Positions 51,519 to 63,480 are shown, counted from the first letter of the stretch. The stretch is DNA of 64,000 nucleotides from Bombus terrestris (GCF_910591885.1 NC_063272.1:11296364-11360363), one strand, 5' to 3'. Made by a program: numbers and translations. The notes: a model not told the origin generated them from the letters alone.

Positions 51519-51745
51519 CTGTGCAGTTTTTTAAGCATTTATGAGAGTCTTGAAAATATGCAAACGCACAAAACGTACATGATAGAGAAAAATATACAAA
51601 ATATCTAAAATAGCGTGCTCTTGGTGCACCCCACGCCCCCTATAATATCTAGTAGATAAAACAAATTTTGATTTAGCTTCTCTTAATTGTATTTATAAAA
51701 ATATGAATTTGCACAAATGTTCACAAACTACAATTGAATTTTTAT
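51519..51745 (+). repeat. Dispersed repeat family, copy 3
   Basis: Full-length-looking copy. Block A begins CTGTGCAGTTTTTTAAGCAT at 51519. A middle block, CAAAATATCTAAAATAG, lies at about 51597. Block B, ATATGAATTTGCACAAAT, lies at about 51701. Block order and spacing match the copy at 58400, where the middle block is CAAAATATCCAGAACATG. Confidence 0.65.
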
Positions 51746-51749
51746 ATGC

Positions 51750-53700
51750 GCGCCAACATATTGAATAGTAATTTGAGTAGCGAAGATTAGCCAATTTATT
51801 ATTTATGAAATAGTATTATAATTAGAAAAATAAAACATTCGTATATGGTACTCATTCGCTAGCCAAGGATTGTAATCATTGCTGACTCCCATAGACGTCG
51901 AAATTCCATATTGTTTAACGAATTGTCGCATGTATCGAAAGCACGAGGACAATGGGGCTAGACAGAATTTTATTATGAATTTCATGTCACTCCCGGTGAC
52001 AACCTGTGCGGTTAATTTGTAGAGCAGAACAATGGTCTTTATTAAAACAGACGAAAGGAATGTCGCGTATTGAATGAAATTAATTTTTCAGTAATTTCGA
52101 GCGTTGAATGGTCAGACTATCTGCGACTGTTCCCTTGGAAGTTCCAAACCAAATTAAATAAACAATTTTTCATATTAAAATTTACTGCTAGTAAATTCAA
52201 TAACTAGTTCAAATGTTTTAATCGCTTTTAATATCCTTTGCATGCGAATACATATAATAATCTGTGAAAGTTCTACTTAATTTGTAATTTTTTCAAGTTT
52301 ATATAACAACTTAAGTTGATAATTATCAAATGTTCAAATTCTTGATTCAGTTTGTTTGTTGTATCCAACGATATATAAAATAATTACAATACGTATATTG
52401 TTATGGATATTCGCTTTTCATTATAATTTTATTGAAATTTGTTTTATTCCAAATTCAAGTTTAAACAACGTAAAATATGAAACTGAAATTCTTTAAATTA
52501 CGATTAAATAATTTTGCACTTTTTATGTATGAATTTTGCATCATCGAATTAATATCTACGGAAAAGGGGATTTAATTCCTCGATCCAAAGATTGAACAAA
52601 ATTTATATAGTTGCCGAATCCTTCGCTCTGAATCTAACTTTCAATGTCTCTATCGTCTATCGTAGTCCAACAATTCAACTTTTAAAGTCTGTTCGTGCGC
52701 GAGAAAATAGGCAGCAAATCGGGAAGAGGACGAAACAAGGGACAAAATAAGCTCTTGGTCTGGAAGTGTAAGGGATTAATGATAAGCAAAGTCGAGGAGG
52801 GACGCCCTCGAAAGTAGACAAAGGGATGAAAATTCCAAGTGAAGTGTACGCATGAAGCCTAATCGTCTCGACTCGGGAAGTAAAGAACCGTAGGTAAAAC
52901 CTGAAGAGAGAAAAAGAGGGAAAGCCACTTGTGCCTTGGTCCTCGAGCAAACCCTGCAACCCCTGTACCGCTAACCCTCCAATTCTACTAGGGATTTCAT
53001 TGTTTCCCCTACGGAATTACCCTTAAAGCTTCTTCATCGCGTGTGCACATACCTTCGTAAAACTCGGTTCTACGTAAAACGCCGGATCACACTTACCTGT
53101 AACAAAAAAACGATAAGAATAATTAATGAAAGGTACGGTAACTTGCGCTACGACTTCCTGGTACATTACATTAGGACGATTTAGAAATTCCACTATGTTA
53201 ATTCTCTTGAATCTTTGAATCGCACGTACGTATAATATTTAGAATTGCTTATAAGAAATGCATATAAGAGAGAAAGAAATTCAATGCGAACTAATAGTTA
53301 AGACCCACTTAAGAATAATTACTGTAAATAGATCACGATATATTAATACAATACACGAATATAATGATCGAAAATTCTAAGCGATCATAATTTCTCGATA
53401 TAAACTAAGAGTTAATATCTATTATTATAAACAGATTATCTAATAAAGACAACGATATAGTGATATAATAATACGCCTTAATTACATATCTTTTATAACT
53501 TCGTTCATTTGTGACAATAACTGTATTATTTAGTATAATAATAGGAAGCTTGTATGAAGAAATGAAAATGATGGCTTGTACGAAAAAAGATACAATAATA
53601 AGAATAATAACAATAATAATAATAGGAGAAAGAAACATCTACTTAATTAATATCCTAATAAAATCACATATGTAACATTTCAAACTTTCCATTTACGTCA
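51750..53700. other. AT-rich stretch
   Basis: AT-rich, with a mixed patch at 52660-53060 that holds a 94-codon minus-strand frame without motif. An imperfect (AAT)n repeat at 53593-53624 creates a spurious Ile-rich minus-strand frame. Confidence 0.5.
53593..53624. repeat. Imperfect (AAT)n microsatellite
   Basis: About eight AAT-type units with interruptions. Confidence 0.85.
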
Positions 53701-54650
53701 TAAATTCGCCGCAACAAACTCATTAAAAGGAGTCAATACGGTTTAGCCAAAAGGGAATACACAGAAAAAAAATCCATAAGCCAGAGGAATCGTTACGACT
53801 GAATCCTTCAATCATACTCTCCAAATCGCGTCGCCGCTTTTTACCGGAGTACGTAGTATAATGTTCTTTAAAATTGCAAGGGCCACCCTTTTTACTGCGC
53901 TTTTTCACCAGCCAACCCCCCCGGCCGCAGCCCCGCGGTCGATTGTCGGGACGCGAAATCATATTTCCCTTGTTCCCAGCCGAATAATGAAACGGTTGTT
54001 TAAGGGGTACCGCGCGCGTCGACGTCGAAATCGCAATTAAATCGCGCGCGCGTTTTAGCTCGCCTCAAAAGTCCATCAAATTAATTCATTGAAACGCGCG
54101 CGGTACGCTACTTCGCGCTGTGTTTCCGGGATAAATTGTCGTCTACGCGTCCCCGGAGACGCTTAATGACAACGGGAAAGTATAATTACCGGGAAGCACC
54201 GCCGCCAAATTGACACGCGTTCAAATTATCGCCGGACTCAGCGATGCTCCGCTATCCCACACAGCGATCTTATTGTTCCGCGTACCCTCCTCGCTCGAAA
54301 CCAGCAACCCCCGCGCGCACCATCATCGAACCAGAGCCTTGCCTCGACTCGTCTTCTTCCTTCCACCGATTAATCTTCACTCAATTGCGCGGTTAATTAA
54401 TAACGTTAAGGCGTCCTCGCAGCCCCGGCCGCCACTTAGCTTATTGTCTTCCCCGGTTGAAATTATTCGGCGACTATGAATCACCTCCTTGCAAGCACTC
54501 TATCTCTCTCTACCGATTATCCCTCAGCCCTCCGAGCCTGTTATCGGAGGCACGTATTATGATCGCTGGATTAAGTGCACCATTGCTCGTGTCTGTTCTC
54601 TCCGTCGGGTTTATTAAGCGTGGCTTTGATTGAATTCGGCATCGCTCGTT
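53700..54650. promoter_or_regulatory. Most CpG-rich island of the window
   Basis: Dense CpG and several CGCGCG runs around 54006-54110, mixed with AATTAAT homeodomain-type cores. It contains a 13-base inverted repeat and a small GCGTC-CCCGGA-GACGC dyad at 54147-54162. The open frames (79 and 89 codons) are not convincing. It is a good regulatory or promoter candidate, but no transcript signal is visible. Confidence 0.4.
54007..54106. repeat. Inverted repeat with 13-base GC-rich arms
   Basis: GTACCGCGCGCGT (54007-54019) and its exact complement (54094-54106) flank 74 bases, which themselves include CGCGCGCGCG at 54043-54052. Confidence 0.8.
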
Positions 54651-56220
54651 TCTGCATGACGAATGTACGTAGTCATTCTTCGGATTGTTACAACATGCAC
54701 TATCTATATATTTACTATATTATCTACATTGTGTTACATCTATGTAGGAGTTTCTGTTTGTTGTGCTTTTTTTCTTTTTGTTGCGCTGAAATTTTTTAAA
54801 ACATCTGTTTGAGATCATTGTCACGGTATATGCAGATCGCGTCAATTGTGATAAGAAGCTGATTAATTGAGAACGGAATGTAAAGTTTTGATAAAATCAT
54901 GCGTTAAAGCATTCGATAATTATACGTTATTCCTAGTGTTACTGTTTAGATAAAAAAGCAGATGCAAATAATTCTTTCGAGTTACATGGACGTGTATATT
55001 TAGTGGCGTCGTTTTTATAAATTTAATAATAAAGTTCGTAGTCATTCACACGTACGTCGATGGATTAATGAGACGAAAAAAGAACCGGGATCATTCTATG
55101 CCAACATCGAAAAAAATTACGTTGCGTGAAAATAGTCGTTTGAATTTCAAATTTTCCAACTTTTCGGTCAATTTGAAAATCAAATGCAGAACTGTCGCAT
55201 AAAGCGCAATATTCGTTGCTTATTTGCATCGAACGATTTGCTGAAACCAAACGTCACGAAAGTTATATGCCAAAAATTAAATTGAATAAAAATGCTATGC
55301 AGAACTATATGCATGTCACAATCACACGTGATTGATTGAAACGAATAATATCAGTAAGTAATTAGAAAAAAAAAACGAAATACCTGCAATATTTCCGCTG
55401 AGATGAATTATTTAAAAATAGAACAATGTGTTTTGTTAATACCTCGCTCCGATATTGTACTTTTTGTATTTTTTAAAAATGGAATCGCTAAATCTTGACA
55501 AGCGTTATATTGCTGTCCGTTTTGTAATGTGAAACTTTGATTAAAATCCATGTTTGGAATACGAATGCTTTACGCAAAAATATGAATGTAAATAAGACTT
55601 TGAAAACATCTAGTCCTCGATGCATTAAGAATTTAAATTAAAAAACTCATTTCGATATTCTTTGACACTTCTATTAACGTGAAATAGTATTAAGCGTACA
55701 CATACATTTGGAGTGTAGTTTCTTCCAATTGGACAGGCGAATACTATCTTTATCATTAAACTTTATCTTATTGTCAATTATTATTAATCATAGTAAGAAA
55801 GAAGAAATTTACCGTAATAAACGTTTATCGCATGTCGGTAAGATTTAATAATACGAATTATCAGCTATGACGAATAGTTAAGACGTTCATCCAATTCTTC
55901 TAATATATTTCATCTGCATATTCTAGATGGGTATAGAAAAAGCTTTTCAAGGTTTCAGAAGTGGAAATAACCGAGAAATATTCACCAAATTTTAAACCAC
56001 AGAAAACAGGTTAAAGACACAAAGGCTAATTTCTAAATGGTTAAACGTAATAAAAAAAAAAAATGGAAAAGAATTGAACTTGTAATATTGTTCAGTAATC
56101 TTACGTCAAATTTTTGACCAGAAACACAATAAATTTTGAGATCTAACATACAATCGATAAAATATCCGTTTTAAAATTCGATCGAACTAAAAACCGATCT
56201 AAGCATGATGAAAACTCCTA
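54650..56220. other. AT-rich stretch
   Basis: AT-rich, with A9-A10 runs near 55367 and 56052. No supported gene, RNA or repeat family. Confidence 0.5.
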
Positions 56221-56760
56221 ATAATGTCATCCCGCGCTTGTATCCCATAAAGAAAAAAAGAGGAATGGAAGGTCTCGCAAACTTTTTACGTTAATTTCAG
56301 GTAGCCGAGCTTTCCCATCGATTTGATGTGTATGGCAATGCGCTCGCGTCTCGTCTCGCGTGAAATTAACCGCGCTCGGGGGACTAAACTAATTTGTCTA
56401 TAATCGAATATTCGCGATATATCGTGCAAGTTTAATTAAATGCGGACTGACCGGATGGAGCCGCCCCGCACTTCTACCCGTCCCTCTTCATGTATATGCA
56501 CTTCCATCTCGCACACAGATGCGTCTACGCGCGCGCGGACTGCCGAGGATTCGGCCGTATGCGACGCGCGTAATCACCGCTGGAACGTCGATAATTAATG
56601 CCGACATTTTTCCCTGGCCCTCTCTCTCTCTCTCTCGTTGTACGCTAAGACAGTGCGCGGTATTAATCTTAGCGGTCACGATGAAATCACGCCATTGTGA
56701 CAATTCATCGAGGTCAGAACACCGCGTGCGACTTGCTAAATAACGAATAAGATTGGCCAA
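56220..56760. other. CpG-rich island with (TC)8
   Basis: CpG-dense block with a (TC)8 tract at 56621-56636. Opposite-strand frames of 90 and 74 codons overlap completely. No motif. Confidence 0.4.
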
Positions 56761-57930
56761 TTAGTATAATTTCAACAATTCCAGACAAACACGCGAGTAT
56801 CTACGTATTCGTATCGACTTCTGAACACGATCGATTTACAGCTTCTTTAACATAATCTATTTCCATGATGAATGGAAACAGAATTAAAAATTATGGAAGA
56901 GTTTCTAGTTTGCAGCGATATTACGAACTATCGATACTATTGGAGACTACCACGGAGTAACTACTAATACTACAGACTTCGTGTTCTAACATTGTTGTCA
57001 TAAAAGCGAACCTTGAGGGTTTGACAATGCACATGATATGCCTACTCACAAAAAGGGATCTGCGATTGGTATTCGAACACTTTCGCGAGCTACTATATTA
57101 ACAACTATACACCTAACATATCTATCCATTCAGTATCCATCGTCATCAATGTCATGTCAAACTTTCGAATGGTATATTATACATTGGAAAGCAGTCAGAT
57201 TCGGTTCCATGATCACATCACGTGCTGTCATTGACCACTTTCGCGACGCGGCTCGCCATCGCAGCAGGTCAAAACGATCCTTGGCACAATCCCCTGACAG
57301 GAATTACACTGGCGCAGGTGAATATATGGCGGACAAAACAGATACGTCACGATAAAGTCAACTCTCGGCAGGCAAACTGCGAGAAGCGGTTCGGTATGAG
57401 GCGCGCAGCACGAGGTTCGAAGCTGTTTATGCGCGTGTACGAGCGATCAGCTGCGAACTCGAATTGATTGGTAGAAGAACGGTAGAGAATCAAATCGATC
57501 GGCGTTTATCCACCTACGCATCAATCCGTCTGTCCGTCGTTCTATCGGGCCGATCCGGTCTATCCCGGTTATGCCGGTGGCCCATCCGGCTTCCAGGACA
57601 ATTTCCACCGATAATTAGATCACCGTCATCGTGTTTCGCCACGATGTACACAGGAAAATTTATCGTTTACCTGGCCAACGAACGTTCGATGCTAGAGAAC
57701 CGATCTTAGCTGCGTGCTAACTCCCGCGTCCAACTTTCTCAAATAAATCATCGTGTACTGCCACACCGCGTAAATTCTAGCGCACGATCCCTTTTAATTA
57801 TCGCGCCATCGAAAGATTTTCTAATGCTCGGTATGTTAGTGGTACACGACGCACATGACACGGCGTAACGTTACTCGTGCGTTCGTTGCTAATGTGGTAG
57901 TTACTAGTCAGCTTGTTTGCATACGCGACG
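56760..57930. other. Mixed stretch and CpG-rich island
   Basis: AT-rich up to about 57190, then CpG-rich to 57930. Plus-strand frames of 105, 81 and 81 codons follow each other in different phases without splice logic or motifs. Confidence 0.4.
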
Positions 57931-58399
57931 CGGTATGTGGTCGTATATTAGCATAGCATCTGTTATTGGAATCCATTTAGGGATTTGGTAGATAGGTCAG
58001 TAGAATATGGATAAAATGTTTCGTTTTAATGTTTTATACTTCGTTATTAATCATCTACTTTTTTCTTGTCAATGATCAACGATAGAAAAAACATTGTCGT
58101 GTGAATGTTCGGAATTACATATTTGGTGAGAGGGGAACTTTACAATAGGAAAAGTGTTGGTATATACCACGTGTTGAAGTTTTTATATGTTTTAAGTTGC
58201 CTTATGTTCGTTTAAAATATTTCAACTGTACTTGTTTAAAATAATCCGACACGGTACTGATAGTTACCTATCCCAACATTTAATCTTGCAAAAGCAAAAT
58301 ATATGCATGGTAGCACAATGGAGAAAATTTCGATTAAACTTAAAAAGAACAAGGGACGATGAACTACATTATTTTCGTGTCATTTTCTTTTTCGTAAAT
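57930..58399. other. AT-rich stretch
   Basis: AT-rich DNA before the fourth repeat copy. Nothing recognised. Confidence 0.45.
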
Positions 58400-58625
58400 C
58401 ACAGACGATAGATTTTTATACATTCATGAGAAATTTAAAAGTGCGAAGATGTATAGAATCCAGGAAAAGCTATCTCAAAATATCCAGAACATGACCTAGT
58501 TTTAACATTTAGTAAGTTAAACCCTACCTACATTGGTATACCTAGTTACCTACATTGAATGCTTTAACACATATGTATTCCTAAAACTATAAATTTGCAT
58601 AATTATTCACAGATTAATCGTGAGT
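58400..58625 (+). repeat. Dispersed repeat family, copy 4
   Basis: Block A (GATAGATTTTTATACATTCA, then TGAGAAATTTAAAAGTGC) begins at about 58405. The middle block CAAAATATCCAGAACATG lies at about 58473. Block B, ACTATAAATTTGCATAATTA, lies at about 58586. Same orientation and spacing as copy 3. Confidence 0.6.
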
Positions 58626-58849
58626 ATATATATAAAACCAATTTCCAGTAACATCTTCAAGTTATCACATTAAACTTGCGAACGTTCTCTAACAAAAAAA
58701 AGGAAGAAAAATAGAAGAAGAGAACTAAGAATATTTAATCAGATAAAAGACAAACTTCAGCAAACGTATGATCTGATAAACCTGCACGAAGTGGAAACTT
58801 GCAACGATTGCGCAACAAAACGACTTATCAAGCAAGTCGATGAACGCAT

Positions 58850-59500
58850 TAAAATAAGGATCGGAGTTGACCGTGACACGAAGCTCGCGTTCCAATTCCC
58901 AGCGTATCCTACTCTTTTTTCCTGATTTGTCTTCCCAGTTTGATTAGGTAATCGAAAACGCGAGCTTAGTAATTCTCGTCGATTTTACGTGGTAGTGACG
59001 GGTCAGGTATCGTCTAATCGATTTACTGGCCGGCCAAAGTCAAAAGAAAGGGACGGTGGACAAAATTCAGCAATTTCAGACGCCTGACCATGAAAGAGGA
59101 AATTAAATGATCGGCCAGTAAATTCATTAATTCTCTCGACACCGTTCTTTGCCCTTCTCTCCTCGTCGATTTCACGGTTCCGGGAATAGAGTAAGAGGGG
59201 TATCGGAAGCTCGTTAAATCGGCGCATCGGAAACAATTGCGCTGCGAGAGAAGGAACAGAGCCGGGGGGAATGGCCCCGGGGATCGTGCACCGGGGGATG
59301 AAATTAACACCCACGAGAAAAAGCAACGGCCGGCTATTTTATTACGCCGTATCGGCCGTAAATGCGATTTCGCGCGCGCATAAGGAACGCTTTTACGCCG
59401 CCATACTACCGCGATACAAATTGCAACGAAAAATTTTTATGTTCCTAACGCTTCGCGCAAGGAAGATACACGCTTCTCGGCCAACGTTTTTCGTAGCACG
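58850..59500. other. CpG-rich island
   Basis: GC-rich block with G-runs at 59264-59297 and overlapping frames of 107, 95 and 92 codons on both strands. No motif. Confidence 0.4.
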
Positions 59501-60180
59501 AGTGTTTAAAATATTTTACTACGAAATTAATAACTTCGTAGTTTTCTAGTTTTTAGCTTTTGTACGTAAATACTCGGAAAGCTATAAGCAAGTAGGTATG
59601 CAAATAAAATTTGATAAGAATTGACTTCTCTCATGAATGTTTATTACTTGTGCATTTTACTGGTGTCCTCGTGGATTGAGTTAATAATTTGTTGTAATTT
59701 GTTCTTTTTTCTTTTTCAAATTCTATGCGGAACTTTGGAGGTCTGTAAGTTTATAAATGAATCTTGATAACTCGACTTTATAGATAATTTTTTGATTGAA
59801 TTAGTAGTCGGATCGAATTGATGGGAACTTTTGTTTAATAAAAGAATGAAAATAAGGAAAGCAATATGTCGGGGTATCTGTTAACTTGGAAAAGTAAATG
59901 AGATAATTAACTTATGATTAGTACAAGCTATTTATATTGAATATCGAATGAACAGAATCGCTGTTATAATAAACATCACTTCTCTGTGTTTGAATAGTGA
60001 TTGTCGACTATGAGACTATATTTTATTCATGTCCCATAAATAAAGCTTATTCTATTTAAAACGAAAATTTTACATAATCCTATTGATATCTCGAATAGAA
60101 TAAAGTTACTCTGTCATATCTAGCCTTATTAAAGTGAAAACGAACCGATTCAACTAAATAAAAATAAAGGATCGTATGTA
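59500..60180. other. AT-rich stretch
   Basis: AT-rich, no features seen. Confidence 0.5.
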
Positions 60181-60688
60181 CTCCGTAACGAGCGTTACTT
60201 GTCAACAATCAAAACGAAACGAAACCCTATTTCCTGTGCCTATTATTCTTCTCAATAACACGGCACACGTATTCCCATCGAAACAAGAATCCCATCGGGG
60301 CATCGTATAAAACCTGTCCGCGACCAATTTACGATACTGGGGCGCTCGTTGCGATCGGGACGCGTTCTCAAGCAAGAAATCCCTCGGCTGCGGATAATCA
60401 ACCGATTCCAGTATTTTCCACAAAATCTACAATGTGGTTTTTAGCTGGTTCAATGGACAATCGGGACTGATTACCGACCGCGTTACTTTGTTAAAGACAG
60501 AAAGAAAGCGTGTCGTAACGCGATTGAATCGCATCAACGAAAAACAATCGGGCTATCGAGTCGATGAGGAAAACGAAGAAGCCGATGATAAAGAATGGGT
60601 AGGGGCACGAGAAGGAGGGGGAAAGGGACGAAAGGGATGGAGAGTAAAAGAAAGAAAAAGAAGAGGAAGGAACTCACGATCCAGCACC

Positions 60689-60726
60689 AAGTGCAAGGCT
60701 CACCGAGGCCGACTCGACTTGCACTT
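60689..60726. other. Stem-loop AAGTGCAAG / CTTGCACTT
   Basis: Perfect nine-base arms, twenty-base GC-rich loop. Too short to be a typical microRNA precursor. Confidence 0.7.
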
Positions 60727-61072
60727 TACAACCGAGCTTGACCACCACACGAGAAAAACGTCTCAGGGCCGACCAGTCTCCCCCTCCCTTCTCCTTTCCA
60801 CCCTTTCCCTCGAACCGCATCGTCCCTTTACCGACTCCCCCCTCTGGCTCTTTCCTTTTCTTGAATGAGCATTTATTATCGGGGCAAGACTGCGTGGCAG
60901 CTTGCCAGGGCGCACTTGATCTTACTCCGTGCGCCTTGTAAAACACCACTTTCATACCTCTGAAAAGCAATTTAATTCAACGCTGCCTATCCCCTTGGCT
61001 TCTTCGTATCCGTATTTCTCTCTCTTCTTCTCCGTCTCTCTTTAGTTCTCCTTTCTGTTATCCACTCCCTCT

Positions 61073-61093
61073 CTATCTATCTATCTATCTATC
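61073..61093. repeat. (CTAT)n microsatellite
   Basis: Five CTAT units within a pyrimidine-rich tract. Confidence 0.9.
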
Positions 61094-61559
61094 ATTCTAT
61101 CTCTCTTTCTCTCTGTTCGTCGGTTGCCTTATATTTCTCCGGACGTATCCCGAAGAGATTCGTATCGCTGTACGCGTTATCAGCGCGGATCTGAATCCTA
61201 CGTTTAATCCAGCTTTTCCATCATTTCTTTGGCGCTGGATTGTCGGCCGGATCGGGACGACGTTCGGCTTTTATTGAAATGTTAATTTCGCGGCGGGAAA
61301 TACGGTTCGATCGGCGGGGAGTGCGACGGGAAGTCGGCCGGATATTAATCGTAGGAAATAGTTTCGTTGTGCAGCTCCGACTTCGCGGTTGCAGCTGGAA
61401 GGAACGGCGTGTTATAATTCCGCGCTCGCGGCGCTCTGTCGTTGTCTTGAGAATATAAATTGGTCAGACAGAGACGGATTGTTCTTTATTATCGGTGTCT
61501 TTTTGCGTTAAGTAGATCGCCAACGAGCTCGTTCTCTGAAATTGAACGACCGGCTGGCT

Positions 61560-62240
61560 CGAAAATAGTTTCGTTTCTGGTTTTCGTTTCGCTTACCACC
61601 GAGAGTAATGATGTTCTTCGTCCGATATGAAGCTTTTTTCACCGGACTTGACGTTGAAATGTAACACTTGGTTTGTTGCAGAAGTGTGATTTTTGCATAT
61701 GAGATAAGCTGTACGCGCAAATCTATTTACATTGTAAATGATGTAGCTCTAAAGTTACTATCAAGGATCAGACTCTGGCGACTTGTAACTTATTATTGAT
61801 TTAAGTGAACCATTTATCGTTACGAGTTAAATCTGTGAGTCTTTTCACTTTAACGCCAGAACATGCTGGTGTTGATTCAAGAAACTCTTTTTCTATAAAA
61901 TAAACCTGCCTGTAATATATAAACTAGTTCTTTGAATTATTTATTTCTATCTCCTTATCACCTTTATCTTTTTGAAATAACAGAAAAATGATTTTGCATT
62001 ACTTTAAGCCTTAGCGAATATTAATTTCATCATTAAATAATCAACCTACAAAATGTAAGATGTCCTTTATTCTACTTTTGACTATTAAGCGTAACAAGCA
62101 AAGATTCATCGAAAAGAAAAATTACTACCAAATCTTGACGATACATCGTATGCTTACCGCTAAAAAAGACTTCCAATCGCATAAACGACTGTCTTCTACT
62201 TTACTGCAAGAGTTTATTTTATTGTTCTGCCTTGTCTATT
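61560..62240. other. AT-rich stretch
   Basis: AT-rich DNA with no supported feature. Confidence 0.5.
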
Positions 62241-62973
62241 ATAATCAATCCCCAGCTCCCTCGTTCGTTTCTCCTCTCCAGGCCAGCCGCATTTTTAAGA
62301 TTCCTGCCCTAATCGCCGCATAAAAAACATTTATTTATCGGACGACCACGTTTCCAACACTCTGTCCCCTCGTCGTGATACCTGCCGTGGCTTTTCATTC
62401 CGATCACCGCCCTCGCCTTACCCGCAATGCGCGACGACTATTATTAATCTCGGTGAGCACAATGTCGCATTGTATCCTGACACCGCTGCTGCAGTTCAAT
62501 TAATTCGAAATGCACGTGAATATCGGATCACGATTGGGCCGAAGACAGGGCCGTACAGGGTGCTCGAAGACAAAGGGGATGTGGGCAAAAGTTACAAAAA
62601 CTGGGAACGTGGCAAGCAGCTGCTCGAATCAACGGGTTACTTCGTTCTCCTCGTATTGGAGTTCGAGGATCTCGTGAGTTTTTGTCGTTCACCGGTTTTA
62701 TGGAATTTGTAATTTTTTGGTTGAAGATGTTGTGCAAGATAGTAATCCGTCAGTAATTATACCAAAAGGATAGCTTTTTCCGTTTAACGAAGTACAGCTT
62801 TTTGTGGGATTAGAGATCTTGGTTACGATAATATGAATGATAAAATCATTCCGGATATTTATATCTTTTTATATATCGGAAAAAAGATAAGATAAAGAAT
62901 ATAATTATAACAAATTTCATCCACTGCTTACACGTTATCGAAAACAAGCTAAAATGTTGCTTTTCATTCTTAA

Positions 62974-63135
62974 TTAAACTTCTTTCAAAGGTTTCTTATT
63001 TCTTCGCTCTACTGTTTCTTTCTTCTTCATTCTTCGCGCAATGAAATCATAAATCCCAATGAACGTAAGAAACAAACTGAGTAGCATAAGAAATATATTA
63101 TTATAAAGATCACCCCATAACCTAGGATTATCCAT
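62974..63135 (-). CDS. Putative 53-residue single-pass membrane microprotein
   Basis: ATG-started minus-strand frame with a strong start context (CAGA-ATG-G). The predicted protein has a polar, Trp-containing N-terminus (MDNPRLWGDLYNN), one hydrophobic span at about residues 14-33 and a Lys/Arg-rich tail (RRMKKKETVERRNKKPLKEV), the layout of a small tail-in-cytosol membrane protein. I do not recognise the family. The start lies two bases after TGTTTGTCCACAG, a good 3' splice site. A matching 5' splice site (GAGAG|GTGAGAC) lies 162 bases upstream, and joining the two leaves an in-frame stop upstream of the ATG, so the ATG is the natural start. No close AATAAA follows; the nearest seen on this strand is at 62335-62330. 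It could be a SERCA-type or mitochondrial micropeptide, but that is a guess. Confidence 0.45.
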   Translation of the reverse strand: MDNPRLWGDLYNNIFLMLLSLFLTFIGIYDFIARRMKKKETVERRNKKPLKEV

Positions 63136-63136
63136 T

Positions 63137-63298
63137 CTGTGGACAAACAGTAACACCGCTCGCAATAACGATTATCGTTAACTCGGCGAAGAAACAGGTT
63201 TCGCAACTTCCATAAAGCACGTTAACGCGACAGCGTTGAACTTCGCCGAACCTTCGGACAATTTTTCAGTGAAAGCTTCGCAACACCCTGTGTCTCAC
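63137..63298 (-). other. Predicted 162-base intron in the leader of the small ORF
   Basis: Begins GTGAGAC after GAGAG and ends TTACTGTTTGTCCACAG. An AGTTAAC branch-point-like word lies about 45 bases before the acceptor. The length is ordinary for an insect intron. Confidence 0.35.
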
Positions 63299-63355
63299 CT
63301 CTCAACGCCATAAATTATCTGTTCTCACGCACGTAACCGGGAAAAACTTTCCCTA

Positions 63356-63387
<32 letters not shown>

Positions 63388-63480
63388 GATATTCCGTAAG
63401 AAAAATGCCGCGTTGAACGAACGGGCAGACGGCCGCGAAAAAGTCACAAGATTAACGCCGATAAACTTGCACGGTCTGCG
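63299..63480 (-). other. Candidate 5' leader exon of the small ORF
   Basis: Minus-strand sequence upstream of the predicted 5' splice site; the transcription start is unknown, so the far end is approximate. It contains a (GA)13 tract and an upstream ATG (TTT-ATG-GCG) 13 bases before the splice site, which would open a 40-codon frame overlapping the main ORF after splicing. Confidence 0.3.
63362..63387. repeat. (TC)13 microsatellite
   Basis: Thirteen uninterrupted TC units, read as GA on the strand of the small ORF. GAGA-type promoter element is possible. Confidence 0.9.

Larger units (their letters stand above)
60180..61560. other. Large GC-rich island with purine-to-pyrimidine switch
   Basis: Plus strand is purine-rich at 60590-60680 and pyrimidine-rich at about 60770-61130, ending in a (CTAT)n tract at 61073-61093. 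A hairpin with nine-base arms lies between the two (60689-60726). Frames of 144 and 98 codons overlap on opposite strands. This asymmetry may mark a promoter or paired non-coding leaders, but no gene is identifiable. Confidence 0.4.

Noticed and set aside
53405..53638. Ile-rich minus-strand frame resembling a membrane peptide
   Set aside because: The hydrophobic stretch is just the translation of an (AAT)n microsatellite.
54810..54821. TGAGATCATTGT, matching the 5' part of the bantam microRNA
   Set aside because: The match ends after 12 bases and the flanks do not fold into a precursor hairpin.
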